DNA of 64,000 nt, taken from the NCBI RefSeq assembly GCF_032197885.1, contig NZ_CP134159.1, forward strand, positions 2,232,001-2,296,000, in the 5' to 3' direction. Under the pieces are notes generated by a model, which was not told the DNA's origin, made no database searches, and saw nothing but the letters and a program-made list of their open reading frames with translations. The stretch's first letter is position 1, and every line of letters begins with the position of its first letter. The position numbers were made by a program, and so were the translations under genes. Positions 27,766 through 40,214 of this stretch are shown here, in pieces. Source of the stretch: Levilactobacillus namurensis. Lineage in GTDB: Bacteria > Bacillota > Bacilli > Lactobacillales > Lactobacillaceae.

Positions 27766-28095
27766 CTAGTCGTGCAGTCCTAAGGCAACCTTCGCATACC
27801 GGGTCATCCGATCAATATCCCAAGCCGGTTCCCAAACCAACTCAATATCACATTGATGAACCCCCGCCACCCGTAAAACGGCTTCACGAATGCTATCGGC
27901 CAATAAATTACCGACCGGACAGCCCATCGTGGTCAGCGTCATTGAGAGCTTGCAGACCCCATCAGCATCGACTGCCACGTGGTAGATCAATCCCAAATTG
28001 ACGATATCGACCTGAAGTTCTGAATCAATCACCTGTTCTAATTGCTGCACCACCTGGTCTTCCAAGTCATTTTTGGTCGTAATTCCTGCTGCCAT
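27766..28095 (-). CDS. sufT: SufT-like MIP18/DUF59 Fe-S maturation protein
   Basis: Protein of 109 residues of the MIP18 (DUF59) family that helps Fe-S cluster maturation of target enzymes. LGLIYHVAVD and the motif TMGCPVGNLLADSI, with the family Cys, are present. The ATG at 28095 follows AAAGGAGG by 8 nt; an upstream in-frame start overlaps sufB. It begins 19 bp after sufB and completes the sufCDSUB set. Confidence 0.85.
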   Translation of the reverse strand: MAAGITTKNDLEDQVVQQLEQVIDSELQVDIVNLGLIYHVAVDADGVCKLSMTLTTMGCPVGNLLADSIREAVLRVAGVHQCDIELVWEPAWDIDRMTRYAKVALGLHD

Positions 28096-28114
28096 TGTCG
28101 GTGCCTCCTTTCGT

Positions 28115-29521
28115 TTAACCAATAGAACCTTCCATTTCAAAGCTAATCAGCCGATTTAACTCAACCGCGTATTCCATCGGCAACTGCTTGGTAAAGGGTT
28201 CCACAAACCCCATAATAATCATTTCCGTTGCCTTAGCCTCCGAAATTCCCCGACTCATCAGATAGTAGAGTTGTTCCTCAGAAATCTTGGAGACCTTAGC
28301 TTCATGTTCCATGGCCACGTTTGCATTATAGATTTCATTGTACGGAATCGTATCCGACGAAGACTGATCGTCCATAATGATCGTGTCGCACTCTACGTGA
28401 GCTTTCGACCCATCCGACTTTTTCCCAAACCGAACCGTCCCCCGGTAATCCGTCGAGCCGCCCGTCTTCGAGATAGACTTCGACACGATTGAGCTCGATG
28501 TATTGGGGGCGTTGTGAATCATCCGGGCACCGGAATCCTGCTTGATCCCGTTGCTGGCCACCGCAATCGACAACATGGTCCCGCGCGCTCCTTCACCGTT
28601 CAGGTAGACGCTTGGATACTTCATGGTGACCTTGGAACCCAAGTTACCATCGACCCACTCCATCGTGGCGTTCTCAGCCGCGGCAGCCCGCTTGGTTTCC
28701 AAACTATAGACGTTGTCCGACCAGTTTTGAATCGTGGTGTATCGACAGTAAGCGTCCTTTTCAACGTTAACTTCCACGACAGCGGCATGGAGACTATCTG
28801 ACGAATAATTCGGTGCCGTACACCCCTCCACGTAGTCTACCCGTGCGCCCTCATCGACGATGATCAGGGTACGTTCAAATTGTCCGGAGTTCTCGGAATT
28901 TAACCGAAAATAGGATTGAATCGGCGTCTTGGTCTGAACCCCCTTGGGCACATAAATGAAGGAGCCGCCAGACCATACCGCGGCATTCAGGGCCGCAAAC
29001 TTATTATCCGTGGGTTGGACCAACTTACCGAACCATTTCTTGAACAGTTCCGGGTACTCCCGTAGCGCCGTGTCCGTATCCGTAAAAATAATGCCCAACT
29101 TGGCAAAGTCATCGCGCATATTGTGGTAAACCACTTCGGATTCATACTGTGCCGAGGAACCCGCTAAGTATTTTCGTTCGGCCTCCGGAACACCCAAACG
29201 GTCGAAGGTTTTCTTCAAGTCCTCGGGGACCTCTTCCCAGTCACGGTATTTCTTATCCGTCATCTTCTGGTAGTACAACATATCCTTAAGGTCCAGTTGG
29301 GACAGGTCAGGACCATACTTGGGCATCGGTAACCGTTTATAAACGTCATAAGCCTGCAGTCGATAATCCAGCATCCACTGCGGTTCGTGCTTGGCCATCG
29401 AAATCTGCCGCACGGTCTCTTCCGTTAGCCCCCGGCCCGTGGAATAGGCCGGCTGTACATCGTCGTGAAACCCAAATTCGTAATCTTGATCTTGTTTAAC
29501 AACATCCGGTACTTCGACCAT
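28115..29521 (-). CDS. sufB: Fe-S cluster scaffold SufB
   Basis: Cytoplasmic scaffold of 468 residues, partner of SufC and SufD in Fe-S cluster assembly. It has the long beta-helix with the SufB signature [20 protein letters not shown] and the C-terminal [20 protein letters not shown] block, which is conserved in SufB. Its length is standard. GGAGGAATAAACG precedes the ATG. It follows sufU by 3 bp. Order in the transcript is sufC-sufD-sufS-sufU-sufB-sufT, as in most Firmicutes. Confidence 0.95.
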   Translation of the reverse strand: MVEVPDVVKQDQDYEFGFHDDVQPAYSTGRGLTEETVRQISMAKHEPQWMLDYRLQAYDVYKRLPMPKYGPDLSQLDLKDMLYYQKMTDKKYRDWEEVPEDLKKTFDRLGVPEAERKYLAGSSAQYESEVVYHNMRDDFAKLGIIFTDTDTALREYPELFKKWFGKLVQPTDNKFAALNAAVWSGGSFIYVPKGVQTKTPIQSYFRLNSENSGQFERTLIIVDEGARVDYVEGCTAPNYSSDSLHAAVVEVNVEKDAYCRYTTIQNWSDNVYSLETKRAAAAENATMEWVDGNLGSKVTMKYPSVYLNGEGARGTMLSIAVASNGIKQDSGARMIHNAPNTSSSIVSKSISKTGGSTDYRGTVRFGKKSDGSKAHVECDTIIMDDQSSSDTIPYNEIYNANVAMEHEAKVSKISEEQLYYLMSRGISEAKATEMIIMGFVEPFTKQLPMEYAVELNRLISFEMEGSIG

Positions 29522-29524
29522 CGT

Positions 29525-32463
<2,939 letters not shown>

Positions 32464-32477
32464 GCTCATTGCCCTCC

Positions 32478-33272
32478 TTAATTTTCATCCACCAGCTGAA
32501 CATCAAGTTGTAAATCGTCGCGTAATCCGGCATACCCTTCTTTTTCCAATAGCTTAGCCAGCGAGGCATCCCCGGTCTTGACGATTCGGCCATCCATCAT
32601 CACGTGAACGACGTCCGGAACGATATAGTTCAACAGGCGTTGATAGTGGGTGATGATCAACGATCCAAAGTCTGCGCCACGCATCGAATTAACCCCTTTA
32701 GAGACCACCTTGAGGGCGTCGATATCCAACCCCGAATCGATTTCATCCAATAATGCAAACTTAGGCTTGATCATCAAGAGTTGTAAGATTTCGTTGCGCT
32801 TTTTCTCACCACCGGAGAAGCCTTCATTCAGGTAACGTTCCGTCATTGACTCGCTCATATCTAAGAGGTCCAGATTCCGATCGAGTTCTTTAAGAAACGC
32901 TAACACTGAAATCTGGTCGTCTGCTGGACGCCGAGCATTGATTGCCGCCCGTAAGAATTCAGCGTTAGTCACGCCCTGAATCTCAGCTGGGTACTGCATC
33001 GCTAAGAATAGGCCGCGACGAGCCCGTTCATCGACCGGCATGTCGAGAATGCTTTCGCCATCCAGCAAGATATCTCCCTGGGTCACGTGGTAAGCCGCCG
33101 CCCCCATAATCGTCTGGGACAACGTAGACTTTCCCGTTCCGTTGGGTCCCATAATGGCGTGAATTTCGCCAGTCGTCATGACTAAGTTAACACCCTTTAA
33201 GATTTCTTTAGACGTTTGTTGTTCTTCGTCCTCTACCGCGACGTGTAAGTCTTGAATCTCCAATGTTGCCAT
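32478..33272 (-). CDS. sufC: Fe-S assembly ATPase SufC
   Basis: ABC-type ATPase of about 264 residues that drives the SufBCD scaffold. Walker A is GPNGTGKST, the signature FSGGEKKRNEI and Walker B FALLDEIDSGLD. It has no membrane domain, as expected. I start it at the ATG at 33272, preceded by GGAGG at 8 nt. It is the first gene of the suf operon and diverges from feoA across a 270-bp control region. Confidence 0.94.
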   Translation of the reverse strand: MATLEIQDLHVAVEDEEQQTSKEILKGVNLVMTTGEIHAIMGPNGTGKSTLSQTIMGAAAYHVTQGDILLDGESILDMPVDERARRGLFLAMQYPAEIQGVTNAEFLRAAINARRPADDQISVLAFLKELDRNLDLLDMSESMTERYLNEGFSGGEKKRNEILQLLMIKPKFALLDEIDSGLDIDALKVVSKGVNSMRGADFGSLIITHYQRLLNYIVPDVVHVMMDGRIVKTGDASLAKLLEKEGYAGLRDDLQLDVQLVDEN

Positions 33273-33449
33273 CCTAATTACCTCCAATAGATAGTGTTGT
33301 CCTCACAATCAAAGACCGGAATCAATCCGTTCAGAGCAAAGATTGTTCTTATTTGCACATGTAAAATCAATGGATTATTCCCAAGAGAATACACCATTAG
33401 TTATTCAACGAATCCGTGTATTCATTGTAATCCAGAATAATATTCCACG

Positions 33450-33473
33450 AATATTAGGCATTCCCCTAATATT
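33450..33473. promoter_or_regulatory. Palindromic operator candidate between sufC and feoA
   Basis: AATATTAGG (33450-33458) and CCTAATATT (33465-33473) form a 9-bp perfect inverted repeat with a 6-bp centre. More TATTC/GAATA half-sites lie at 33375-33450. A metal- or Fe-S-responsive repressor site is plausible; the regulator is unknown. Confidence 0.45.
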
Positions 33474-33542
33474 GTCTTTTAGCGGAGAATGTTAATCTAT
33501 TAACATACAATGGTGCGGAACTCCCACCATAGAAAGGTCCTG

Positions 33543-33776
33543 ATGACTATGCAACTACTTTCGCAACAGACTGCGTCTCCGCACTTCGAGGTCCGTTCTT
33601 TATCTGGACTTGACGACCTCATGGTTCGCCGTCTTCACCGGCTAGGTATTCGTTCTGGTAGTCGCTTAACGGTAGTTCGGCAATACCCCTTCCACGGGCC
33701 TATTATTATTCAGGTCGACCAGCAAAGGATTGCCCTGCGTTACGCCATCTTTCAGGCGCTCATAGGAGGCCATTAG
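33543..33776 (+). CDS. feoA: FeoA-type protein
   Basis: Small cytosolic SH3-like protein, 77 residues, helper of ferrous iron uptake through FeoB. RLHRLGIRSGSRLTVVRQ and ALRYAIFQALIG fit FeoA. The ATG at 33543 follows AGAAAGG by 5 nt; an ATG at 33549 is also possible. feoB starts 1 nt after its stop, so translation is coupled. It diverges from the suf operon. Confidence 0.88.
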   Translation: MTMQLLSQQTASPHFEVRSLSGLDDLMVRRLHRLGIRSGSRLTVVRQYPFHGPIIIQVDQQRIALRYAIFQALIGGH

Positions 33777-33777
33777 C

Positions 33778-35763
33778 ATGCCGACCATTGCGCTCCTGGG
33801 TAATCCCAACACGGGAAAAACGACCCTCTTCAACGAACTAACCGATACATATGCCTACGTTGGCAACTGGACGGGCGTCACGGTCGATAAAAAAATAGGT
33901 CAGCTACATGGCTCCCCAGCCAAGATGGTTGACCTCCCGGGCATCTATTCGCTGAATCCCCTGACTAAAGATGAAGCGGTCGCGACGGACTACCTTCTGA
34001 CGGCCAACCCCAATTTAATTCTCAACGTAACCAACGCGAGTCAACTCAAGCGTAATCTCCTATTAACAATCGAATTATTAGAATCGGGAACTCCCGTGGT
34101 CTTAGTTCTCAATATGATTGATGACCTTTATCAGACGCCCTACCTCCTTGACCTGCCCACCCTAGCCCAGCGCTTAAATTGTCAAATCAAGACGACCAAC
34201 GCACGGAACAAGCAGGGGGTGGCAGCTTTACACCAACGACTCCTGACGTCACTGGATCAGCCTGCGTCATCTACGTTTCAGTTGACCTATCCAGCCGCCG
34301 TTGAACAGGCGTTGGCCACCGCCGTCACTCGCCTCACTCCCCGCTACTCCGCAACGTTCTCCCGGTGGCTCGCCATTCAATTCATGGCCCAGAACCAGAC
34401 CATCCGTGACTACGCCCAGCAGCAGCATCTCCAGGCATTGACCACTGCCGCCGCTGACTATGATCGGCAAGGCTTCGAACGGCAAATATTCCAGACACGC
34501 CAAGCCTTCATCACGACCACCTTACAAGCGGCTCAACGTCTAAACCCAGACGTACGGGCGAACCACCTCACGCAACGCATTGACGAATGGGTGACCCACC
34601 CACTATTGGGCTTACCCATCTTCGTTGGCATTTTCTGGCTGATGTTTAAGCTCTCTTTCGACTGGATTGGGACCCCCGCTTCCAACCTTCTCAACACCTG
34701 GCTAAGCGGGCCAATCACTGACTGGGCCAATCATCTGTTAAGCACCTTAGGCACCCTCCCGTTTCTCCAAGCTCTGCTAGTCGATGGTATTTTAAACGGA
34801 GTGGGGGGCGTCCTAACCTTTGTTCCCCAAATCTTCGTGCTATTCGCCTGTATCTCTATCCTGGAGGACTCGGGGTACATGGCCCGGGCGGCTCTGGTCA
34901 CGGACCGCCTCATGCAGGCATTCGGGTTAAACGGTAAGTCCTTCATCCCCCTCATCATTGGGTTTGGCTGCAACGTCACCGGGGTCATGGCCACCCGTAC
35001 GATCGAACAACCCAAAGAACGGCTGATTACCATTCTGCTATCCCCCTTCATGAGCTGCTCCGCTCGTTTACCCATTTACAGCCTCTTCGTCGCTGCCTTT
35101 TTTAGTCGGCATCAAGCCGTTATCGTTTTGTCCCTTTATTTTCTAGGAATCGTGGTCGCCCTGGCCATGGCGAAGGGCTACCAGCTTGCTTTTCACCTCA
35201 AGGCCACTAGCGATTTCATCATCGAATTGCCCCAATACCATCTTCCTCGCGTAGACCTTATCCTGCGGGGAACCTGGGATAAGGGGAAGGGCTTTGTCAA
35301 GAAAGCCGGCACCGTCATCTTTGCCGGCACCGTCTTGGTCTGGCTACTCTCCAACTTAAGTTGGCACGGCATGACCACTGATATTGATCAGAGTCTGGCC
35401 GCTAACTTAGGACAACTACTCCTCCCCTTATTCATCCCTTTAGGTGTCCGGTCCTGGCAAGTCGTCAGTGCCCTAATCACCGGGGTCATGGCCAAGGAAA
35501 CCATTACCGCCAGTATGATCGTCCTGTTTCACCTGAGCGGTCAAACGGCACTGGTCGCAACCTTTAGCGGCCTATTCACGCCGCTATCAGCCTACAGTCT
35601 ACTGGTCTTTATTCTCCTGTATATTCCGTGTTTCTCCACACTGGCCACGATCAAAGCCGAGACCGGGTCAACCAAGTGGATGCTTTACTCAGGCATATCC
35701 AGCTTTCTAGTCGCTTATGCCTTGGCCACGATCATCTTCCAAGTCGGCTCACTCTTCGTCTGA
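33778..35763 (+). CDS. feoB: Ferrous iron transporter FeoB
   Basis: Inner-membrane Fe(II) transporter of 661 residues. The N-terminal G domain has G1 GNPNTGKTT (8-16), G3 DLPG (53-56) and G4 NMID. Helical segments begin near residue 275, with the two Gate motifs (GFGCNVTGVMATRT and, later, GVMAKETITASM). Its length is usual. It overlaps nothing downstream; a Cys-rich small protein starts 14 bp later. It imports ferrous iron, with the suf operon as an obvious consumer. Confidence 0.95.
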   Translation: MPTIALLGNPNTGKTTLFNELTDTYAYVGNWTGVTVDKKIGQLHGSPAKMVDLPGIYSLNPLTKDEAVATDYLLTANPNLILNVTNASQLKRNLLLTIELLESGTPVVLVLNMIDDLYQTPYLLDLPTLAQRLNCQIKTTNARNKQGVAALHQRLLTSLDQPASSTFQLTYPAAVEQALATAVTRLTPRYSATFSRWLAIQFMAQNQTIRDYAQQQHLQALTTAAADYDRQGFERQIFQTRQAFITTTLQAAQRLNPDVRANHLTQRIDEWVTHPLLGLPIFVGIFWLMFKLSFDWIGTPASNLLNTWLSGPITDWANHLLSTLGTLPFLQALLVDGILNGVGGVLTFVPQIFVLFACISILEDSGYMARAALVTDRLMQAFGLNGKSFIPLIIGFGCNVTGVMATRTIEQPKERLITILLSPFMSCSARLPIYSLFVAAFFSRHQAVIVLSLYFLGIVVALAMAKGYQLAFHLKATSDFIIELPQYHLPRVDLILRGTWDKGKGFVKKAGTVIFAGTVLVWLLSNLSWHGMTTDIDQSLAANLGQLLLPLFIPLGVRSWQVVSALITGVMAKETITASMIVLFHLSGQTALVATFSGLFTPLSAYSLLVFILLYIPCFSTLATIKAETGSTKWMLYSGISSFLVAYALATIIFQVGSLFV

Positions 35764-35777
35764 AAGAAGGTTATTCT

Positions 35778-35954
35778 ATGTTCATGTCCGTTACCGTTAG
35801 CATCCTAGTCCTAATCGCCATCTTTATCGGCGCTGCTTGTCAGATTAAGCGGTTATTCCAAGTCTCCCAGCATCGCGGTTGTCCGGGATGTGACGCCCAC
35901 TGCGTCACCCGCAGCCGTTTACAGTCCCTTCAGAAAGCCCCTAATCATCGTTAA
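35778..35954 (+). CDS. FeoB-associated Cys-rich membrane protein
   Basis: 58-residue protein: one membrane helix (about 4-22) and a cytosolic tail with Cys clusters CQIK and GCPGCDAHC. It starts at the ATG at 35778, after GAAAGAAGG, 14 bp beyond feoB. Its position and pattern match the short FeoB-associated proteins that close feoAB operons. A redox or metal-handling role is suspected but not shown. Confidence 0.8.
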   Translation: MFMSVTVSILVLIAIFIGAACQIKRLFQVSQHRGCPGCDAHCVTRSRLQSLQKAPNHR

Positions 35955-35958
35955 TTAA

Positions 35959-35993
35959 GTGGGCCCAAAGGTAGCAACTGCCTTTGGGCCCAC
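35959..35993 (+). terminator. feo operon hairpin
   Basis: GTGGGCCCAAAGG pairs perfectly with CCTTTGGGCCCAC (35981-35993). There is no clear T-tract; a second hairpin with TTTTTT follows at 36019-36045 (AAGTCTGGG / CCCAGACTT) and is the better terminator. Confidence 0.65.
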
Positions 35994-36018
35994 GTTGCAT
36001 TATCATCAAGAACAAGCG

Positions 36019-36046
36019 AAGTCTGGGCGTGTCCCAGACTTTTTTC
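36019..36046 (+). terminator. Terminator after the feo operon
   Basis: AAGTCTGGG (36019-36027) pairs with CCCAGACTT (36033-36041), followed by TTTTT. Confidence 0.85.
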
Positions 36047-36077
36047 TACGCTTCGTCAAACTGTAGTTAATCCCTTC

Positions 36078-36120
36078 GCCTTACCGGGTTAGTCCTGAAG
36101 GAAGCGGGCACAACGACACA
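36078..36120 (+). repeat. Copy C of a dispersed structured repeat
   Basis: GCCTTACCGG followed by CCTGAAG, GAAGCG and GGCACAACG in the same order as copy A at 61698-61745 and, inverted, copy B at 62200-62243. This copy is shorter and less perfectly paired. Confidence 0.5.
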
Positions 36121-36170
36121 CAGATGTTGACGACCCTCTCCACAACTTCCAGTTAGGGATGGAAGCGAAA

Positions 36171-36206
36171 AAAAGCTGATCAGCTTTAACGCTGACCAGC
36201 TCTTTT
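36171..36206 (-). terminator. Terminator of preTA
   Basis: AAAAGCTGATCAGC pairs with GCTGACCAGCTCTTT (one bulge); on minus it ends in a run of T. Confidence 0.82.
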
Positions 36207-36251
36207 TGGGTTTTAATAAGTAAGTTGACCGACTCGTTAGGGTCACTTAAG

Positions 36252-37520
36252 TTAATGGGTTAACCGTACGGATTCAATATCAACGTCTTCGATATTGCCT
36301 TGCCGTCCGGGCTTCATTTCAACCTTCCCAGTGGAGATGGCCCCAACTGGGCAGACTAGATTACACAACTGACAACCGACACACTTGCTGTAGTCCACGG
36401 ATGGACGCCGCGTCTTTTCGTCCCAAGTAATGGCTTGGTGTGCACCATCGAAACATGATACGAAGCACCGGCCACAGCCAATACACTTGTCCCAATCGAT
36501 CTTCGGATAAACCTTATAATCCCGGTCCAAATCTTCGGCTGGTAAGACGTTCTTGTTGGCTAAACCAACCAAGTCAGCTAAGTGGTCAACGCCCTGTTCT
36601 TCCATGTAATGCATGAGACCGTTCTTCATGTCTTCAACGATCCGGTAACCGTATTGCATAACCCCGGTCGTCACTTGTAAGGTCGTCGATCCTAAGAGGA
36701 TAAACTCAACCGCATCTTCCCAAGTTTCGATCCCCCCGATTCCAGAGATCGGTAACTGTTCCAGACCAGCTGCCACGCGTAATTGTTGGATGAATCGTAA
36801 GGCAATCGGCTTCACGGCTTTACCGGAGAACCCAGAAATAGAGCCCTTTCCGTTAACGATTGGCAACGCGACCTTCTTATCCAGATCTAAATTAGAAATG
36901 GACTTGACCGTGTTAATCGTGGCAATCCCATCGGCACCACCAGCCAATGCGGCCTTGGCAGCCGGTACCATATCGGTGATATTTGGCGTCATCTTCGCCA
37001 TCATTGGCAGGTCTGACCCCCGCTTAACGGCCGCACAGTACTTCTTAACTAATTCAGGGTTGGTCCCGACGTCAGAACCCATTTCGTGCGACGTCATTTG
37101 TGGACACGATAAGTTCATTTCAATCATGTCAGCGCCGGCGTCCGTTACCGCCTTAGCAAGATCGACCCAGTCCTGTTCGTTGGTCCCCATAATGGAGGCA
37201 ATCACAATCTTAGTTGGGTAATCACGCTTCAGATGGGTCAAGTCATCCAAGTTCTCTTGAAGACTGTGTTCGGCAATCTGCTCCATGTTCTTGAACCCGA
37301 CGAAAGGTGTCCCTTCCTTGGTCAGTTCATCAAACCGGGGCGAAACTTCATCAACCTTAAAGTGTTCCGGGCCAATCGTCTTGAAGACAACCCCACCCCA
37401 GCCTTCATCAAAGGCTTTCGCACACATTTCGTAACAGTTGCCTACGGGTGATGAGGACAGGCAGAAGGGGTTTTCGAAATGAACACCCAGAAAGTCGATT
37501 CCTAAGTCCTTGTTAATCAT
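36252..37520 (-). CDS. preA: NAD-dependent dihydropyrimidine dehydrogenase, PreA subunit
   Basis: FMN and Fe-S subunit of 422 residues that reduces uracil or thymine to the dihydro form. The TIM barrel (about 1-310) has the pyrimidine-site block EMNLSCPQ. Two 4Fe-4S motifs follow near the C-terminus: [11 protein letters not shown] and [12 protein letters not shown]. It overlaps preT by 4 nt (ATGA) and has GGAGG before its ATG. No dihydropyrimidinase gene is near, so the reaction may serve redox balance or pyrimidine salvage. Confidence 0.92.
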   Translation of the reverse strand: MINKDLGIDFLGVHFENPFCLSSSPVGNCYEMCAKAFDEGWGGVVFKTIGPEHFKVDEVSPRFDELTKEGTPFVGFKNMEQIAEHSLQENLDDLTHLKRDYPTKIVIASIMGTNEQDWVDLAKAVTDAGADMIEMNLSCPQMTSHEMGSDVGTNPELVKKYCAAVKRGSDLPMMAKMTPNITDMVPAAKAALAGGADGIATINTVKSISNLDLDKKVALPIVNGKGSISGFSGKAVKPIALRFIQQLRVAAGLEQLPISGIGGIETWEDAVEFILLGSTTLQVTTGVMQYGYRIVEDMKNGLMHYMEEQGVDHLADLVGLANKNVLPAEDLDRDYKVYPKIDWDKCIGCGRCFVSCFDGAHQAITWDEKTRRPSVDYSKCVGCQLCNLVCPVGAISTGKVEMKPGRQGNIEDVDIESVRLTH

Positions 37521-38752
37521 TTGCGGTTACCTCCCATTAAAGCGTTATCAATTTCTTCAGCGACTTCTTTCCCTTTCCGAACAGCCCAAACCACGGTCTT
37601 ATCACCATGGGCGATATCCCCAGTAACGTAAACTTTAGGGTCTTCCGTCCGGTAACCGATAAAGGAAACTTCACCGTGTTCCGTTGTGATGCCTAACTGG
37701 TCCGTGTTGACCGCCTGACCAATGGCCAAGATGATCTTATCGGCTTTAATCGTCATTTCAGCATCAATGTTCCGGTGCTTAAAGGTGACTTGGTTCCCGT
37801 CGATAGCCGTTGGGACATAGCCATCAACCAACGTGACACCTGCTTCGCGCGTTCCGGCTAATTCCTTCTTAGATGCCCGGAATTCATCGAATTCTTCGTA
37901 AGCCATGTCGGTCACGTTCTTGGTACCTAAGCGTTTCAGGGTTGTCGCCACATCCATGGCAACGTCCCCACCACCAATAACCACGGCATTTTCAGGAACA
38001 TCGTCGATCTGGCCTTGCGCATCCTTGACCCGTGCCAAGAAGTCTACGGCCGTTTCCGTGTAGGCATTACCATCAAACATCGGTAACATCTTAGCCTCAC
38101 TCGCACCAACCGCCAAGATGACAGAATCGTAGTCGGCCTTCAATTGATCCATAGTGATATCACGACCAATTGCGGTGTTTAAATGCAGGTTAGCGCCTAA
38201 GTCCGTAATCCGTTTAATTTCGTAATCCACAATATTCTGTGGTAACCGGTATTCCGGAATCCCGTAAGTCAGATAACCGCCTGGCTTGGTATTCTTTTCA
38301 AAAATATCGACCGCGTAGCCTTTTTCTAACAAGGTGGTTGCGGATTGTAAGCCCGCAGGTCCACTCCCCACAATGGCAATCTTCAGGCCATTAGCTGGGG
38401 CCTTTTCCAAGATCTTCATGTCAGCTTGTTGTTCAAAATCCGTGACGTAGCGCTGAATCCCACCAATATCAATCGGCACATCGATTCCGCTCCGCGAGCA
38501 AGCTAATTCACAATACTTTTCGGTCGGGCAGACCCGGGCACAAATGGCCCCTAAAGCGTTATTTTCGCGAATTGTTTCGGCCGCCCCTTTAACGTTCCGG
38601 AACCGCACGCTACGAATAAACTTCGCTGGATCCGTGTCTGCCGGGCAGGCCTTAGAACACGGCGCATCATGGCAAAGTAAACAACGTGCTGCTTCTTCGG
38701 CTACCGTGGTCATGGTATAGCCAGATTTTTCATGCGTGTAATCGTTCGTCAT
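37517..38752 (-). CDS. preT: NAD-dependent dihydropyrimidine dehydrogenase, PreT subunit
   Basis: FAD/NAD subunit of 411 residues that feeds electrons to PreA. N-terminal Fe-S ligands are seen in [14 protein letters not shown] and [18 protein letters not shown]-binding [11 protein letters not shown] and NAD-binding [12 protein letters not shown] follow. I start it at the ATG at 38752 with GAGGAG upstream. A long 5' region with AATATT palindromes precedes it. Confidence 0.92.
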   Translation of the reverse strand: MTNDYTHEKSGYTMTTVAEEAARCLLCHDAPCSKACPADTDPAKFIRSVRFRNVKGAAETIRENNALGAICARVCPTEKYCELACSRSGIDVPIDIGGIQRYVTDFEQQADMKILEKAPANGLKIAIVGSGPAGLQSATTLLEKGYAVDIFEKNTKPGGYLTYGIPEYRLPQNIVDYEIKRITDLGANLHLNTAIGRDITMDQLKADYDSVILAVGASEAKMLPMFDGNAYTETAVDFLARVKDAQGQIDDVPENAVVIGGGDVAMDVATTLKRLGTKNVTDMAYEEFDEFRASKKELAGTREAGVTLVDGYVPTAIDGNQVTFKHRNIDAEMTIKADKIILAIGQAVNTDQLGITTEHGEVSFIGYRTEDPKVYVTGDIAHGDKTVVWAVRKGKEVAEEIDNALMGGNRK

Positions 38753-38767
38753 AGTTATGCTCCTCAC

Positions 38768-39299
38768 TTTAAAAGAGATTAGATAAATCTTTCAGAGACT
38801 AATCATGTATAAACGTGAGAGTTGGATTGGTTATTGAAACTTTGGTGTAGTGGGCTTGTTCATCTGTTCACACGTTTTACAAGTAGAAGCATACCATCGG
38901 TCACCCCACGCAACAATCTCAAGCGCGACCTTCCGGGGTTTCCGGGCATTTTTACGTTCTAGTACCGTTTAAAATAACTATCTAGACTAACCATTTTTAG
39001 CATAAAACCGCCCTAAAATATTCCAAAATGATATAAACCATCAGGAATTCAGGGAGTTCCCCCACCGAATTCCCCCTCAATTTCTCGTCAATTCTCCCAA
39101 ATATTCCCAGATAACGCCTAATCTCACTTTTTTCATCTCATTTTGGCATAAAATATTAGGAATATTTTGCTCGGACCACCTCCCAGGCACTTAGCCCCCC
39201 CTTACCCAGCCCCTGCGGAACGACCATAAAAAAATGGTCCCCACAACATGTGGAAACCATCTGTTGATTAACCTGACTGGCACTCATCTCAGCCAACCG
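38768..39299. promoter_or_regulatory. Upstream region of preTA
   Basis: 530 bp without a gene between preT and the aldo-keto reductase terminator. It is C/T-rich in places and holds the inverted repeat AAAATATT-AGG-AATATTTT (39148-39166), plus AATATTCC half-sites near 39017 and 39110. I see no small ORF or RNA gene. Confidence 0.4.
39228..39262 (-). terminator. Terminator of the aldo-keto reductase gene
   Basis: ATGGT...ACCAT arms with inner CCACA/TGTGG pairing; on minus it runs into TTTTTTT. Confidence 0.82.
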
Positions 39300-40139
39300 T
39301 TAGTCAAATTCTTCATACTCATTCGGATCCTGCCCATCGATCCGGCCATCGGGACGGTCTAAGGCGTTAACGGCCGCCAACTCATCTTCCGTCAGACTAA
39401 AGTCAAAAATGTCGAGGTTGCCGCGTTGGTGCTTCAGGTTGCGGGCCTTAGGAATCGGCACGATGCCCCGTTGGGTGTGCCACCGCAGGACAATCTGCCC
39501 CACGTTCTTTTGATACTTACCGGCTAAATCGCGAATCACGGGTTCTTGCAACGCCGCGCTCCCCCGCCCCAACGGACTCCAGGCTTCCGTCACGATACCC
39601 CGGTCATAATCGGCCTGCCGCATCCGTTCTTGAACCCAGTACGGATGACACTCAATCTGGTTAACGGCCGGCGTCACGCCAGTCTCTTGAATAATTCGGT
39701 CGAGATGCTCCGGTTCAAAGTTGGACACGCCAATCGACCGAATCAAGCCGCGGGTTCGCGCATCAATCATAGCCTGCCAAGCCTCAACATAGTGGTCCCG
39801 TTTAGGGAGTGGCCAATGGATCAAGTAGAGGTCAAAGTAGTCTAAGCCCATCCGGTACAACGACTCCTGGATGGCCATGGTCGCGTCGGCGTAGCGGTGG
39901 TACTTTCCGGGGAGCTTAGAGGTCACGAAGAACGCTGACCGCGGTAAGCCCGACCGACGAATGGCCTCGCCCACGGCTCCTTCATTATCGTAGTTGGTGG
40001 CGGTATCTAGACTGCGATATCCGTCTCGAATCGCCGCGAGAATCTGGTTGACTCCCGCGCCGCCCCGAATCTGGTAAGTCCCTAACCCAATCACTGGCAT
40101 CTGAATCCCATCGTTTAGGGTTAACTCTGGTACTTGCAT
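39300..40139 (-). CDS. Aldo-keto reductase
   Basis: NADPH-dependent TIM-barrel reductase of 279 residues. The catalytic tetrad is intact: Asp45 and Tyr50 in SLDTATNYDNE, Lys75 in TSKLPG and His108 in LIHWP. SIGVSNFE and PIPKARN are family signatures. AAAGGATG precedes the ATG. It likely reduces aldehydes or dicarbonyls; exact substrate not visible. Monocistronic. Confidence 0.9.
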   Translation of the reverse strand: MQVPELTLNDGIQMPVIGLGTYQIRGGAGVNQILAAIRDGYRSLDTATNYDNEGAVGEAIRRSGLPRSAFFVTSKLPGKYHRYADATMAIQESLYRMGLDYFDLYLIHWPLPKRDHYVEAWQAMIDARTRGLIRSIGVSNFEPEHLDRIIQETGVTPAVNQIECHPYWVQERMRQADYDRGIVTEAWSPLGRGSAALQEPVIRDLAGKYQKNVGQIVLRWHTQRGIVPIPKARNLKHQRGNLDIFDFSLTEDELAAVNALDRPDGRIDGQDPNEYEEFD

Positions 40140-40214
40140 CTAATCATCCTTTCCAAAACTGCCGTCCGCCCCACCAGTAGACGGAACCTTCACGAATTAG
40201 CTTACACCCCTAAT

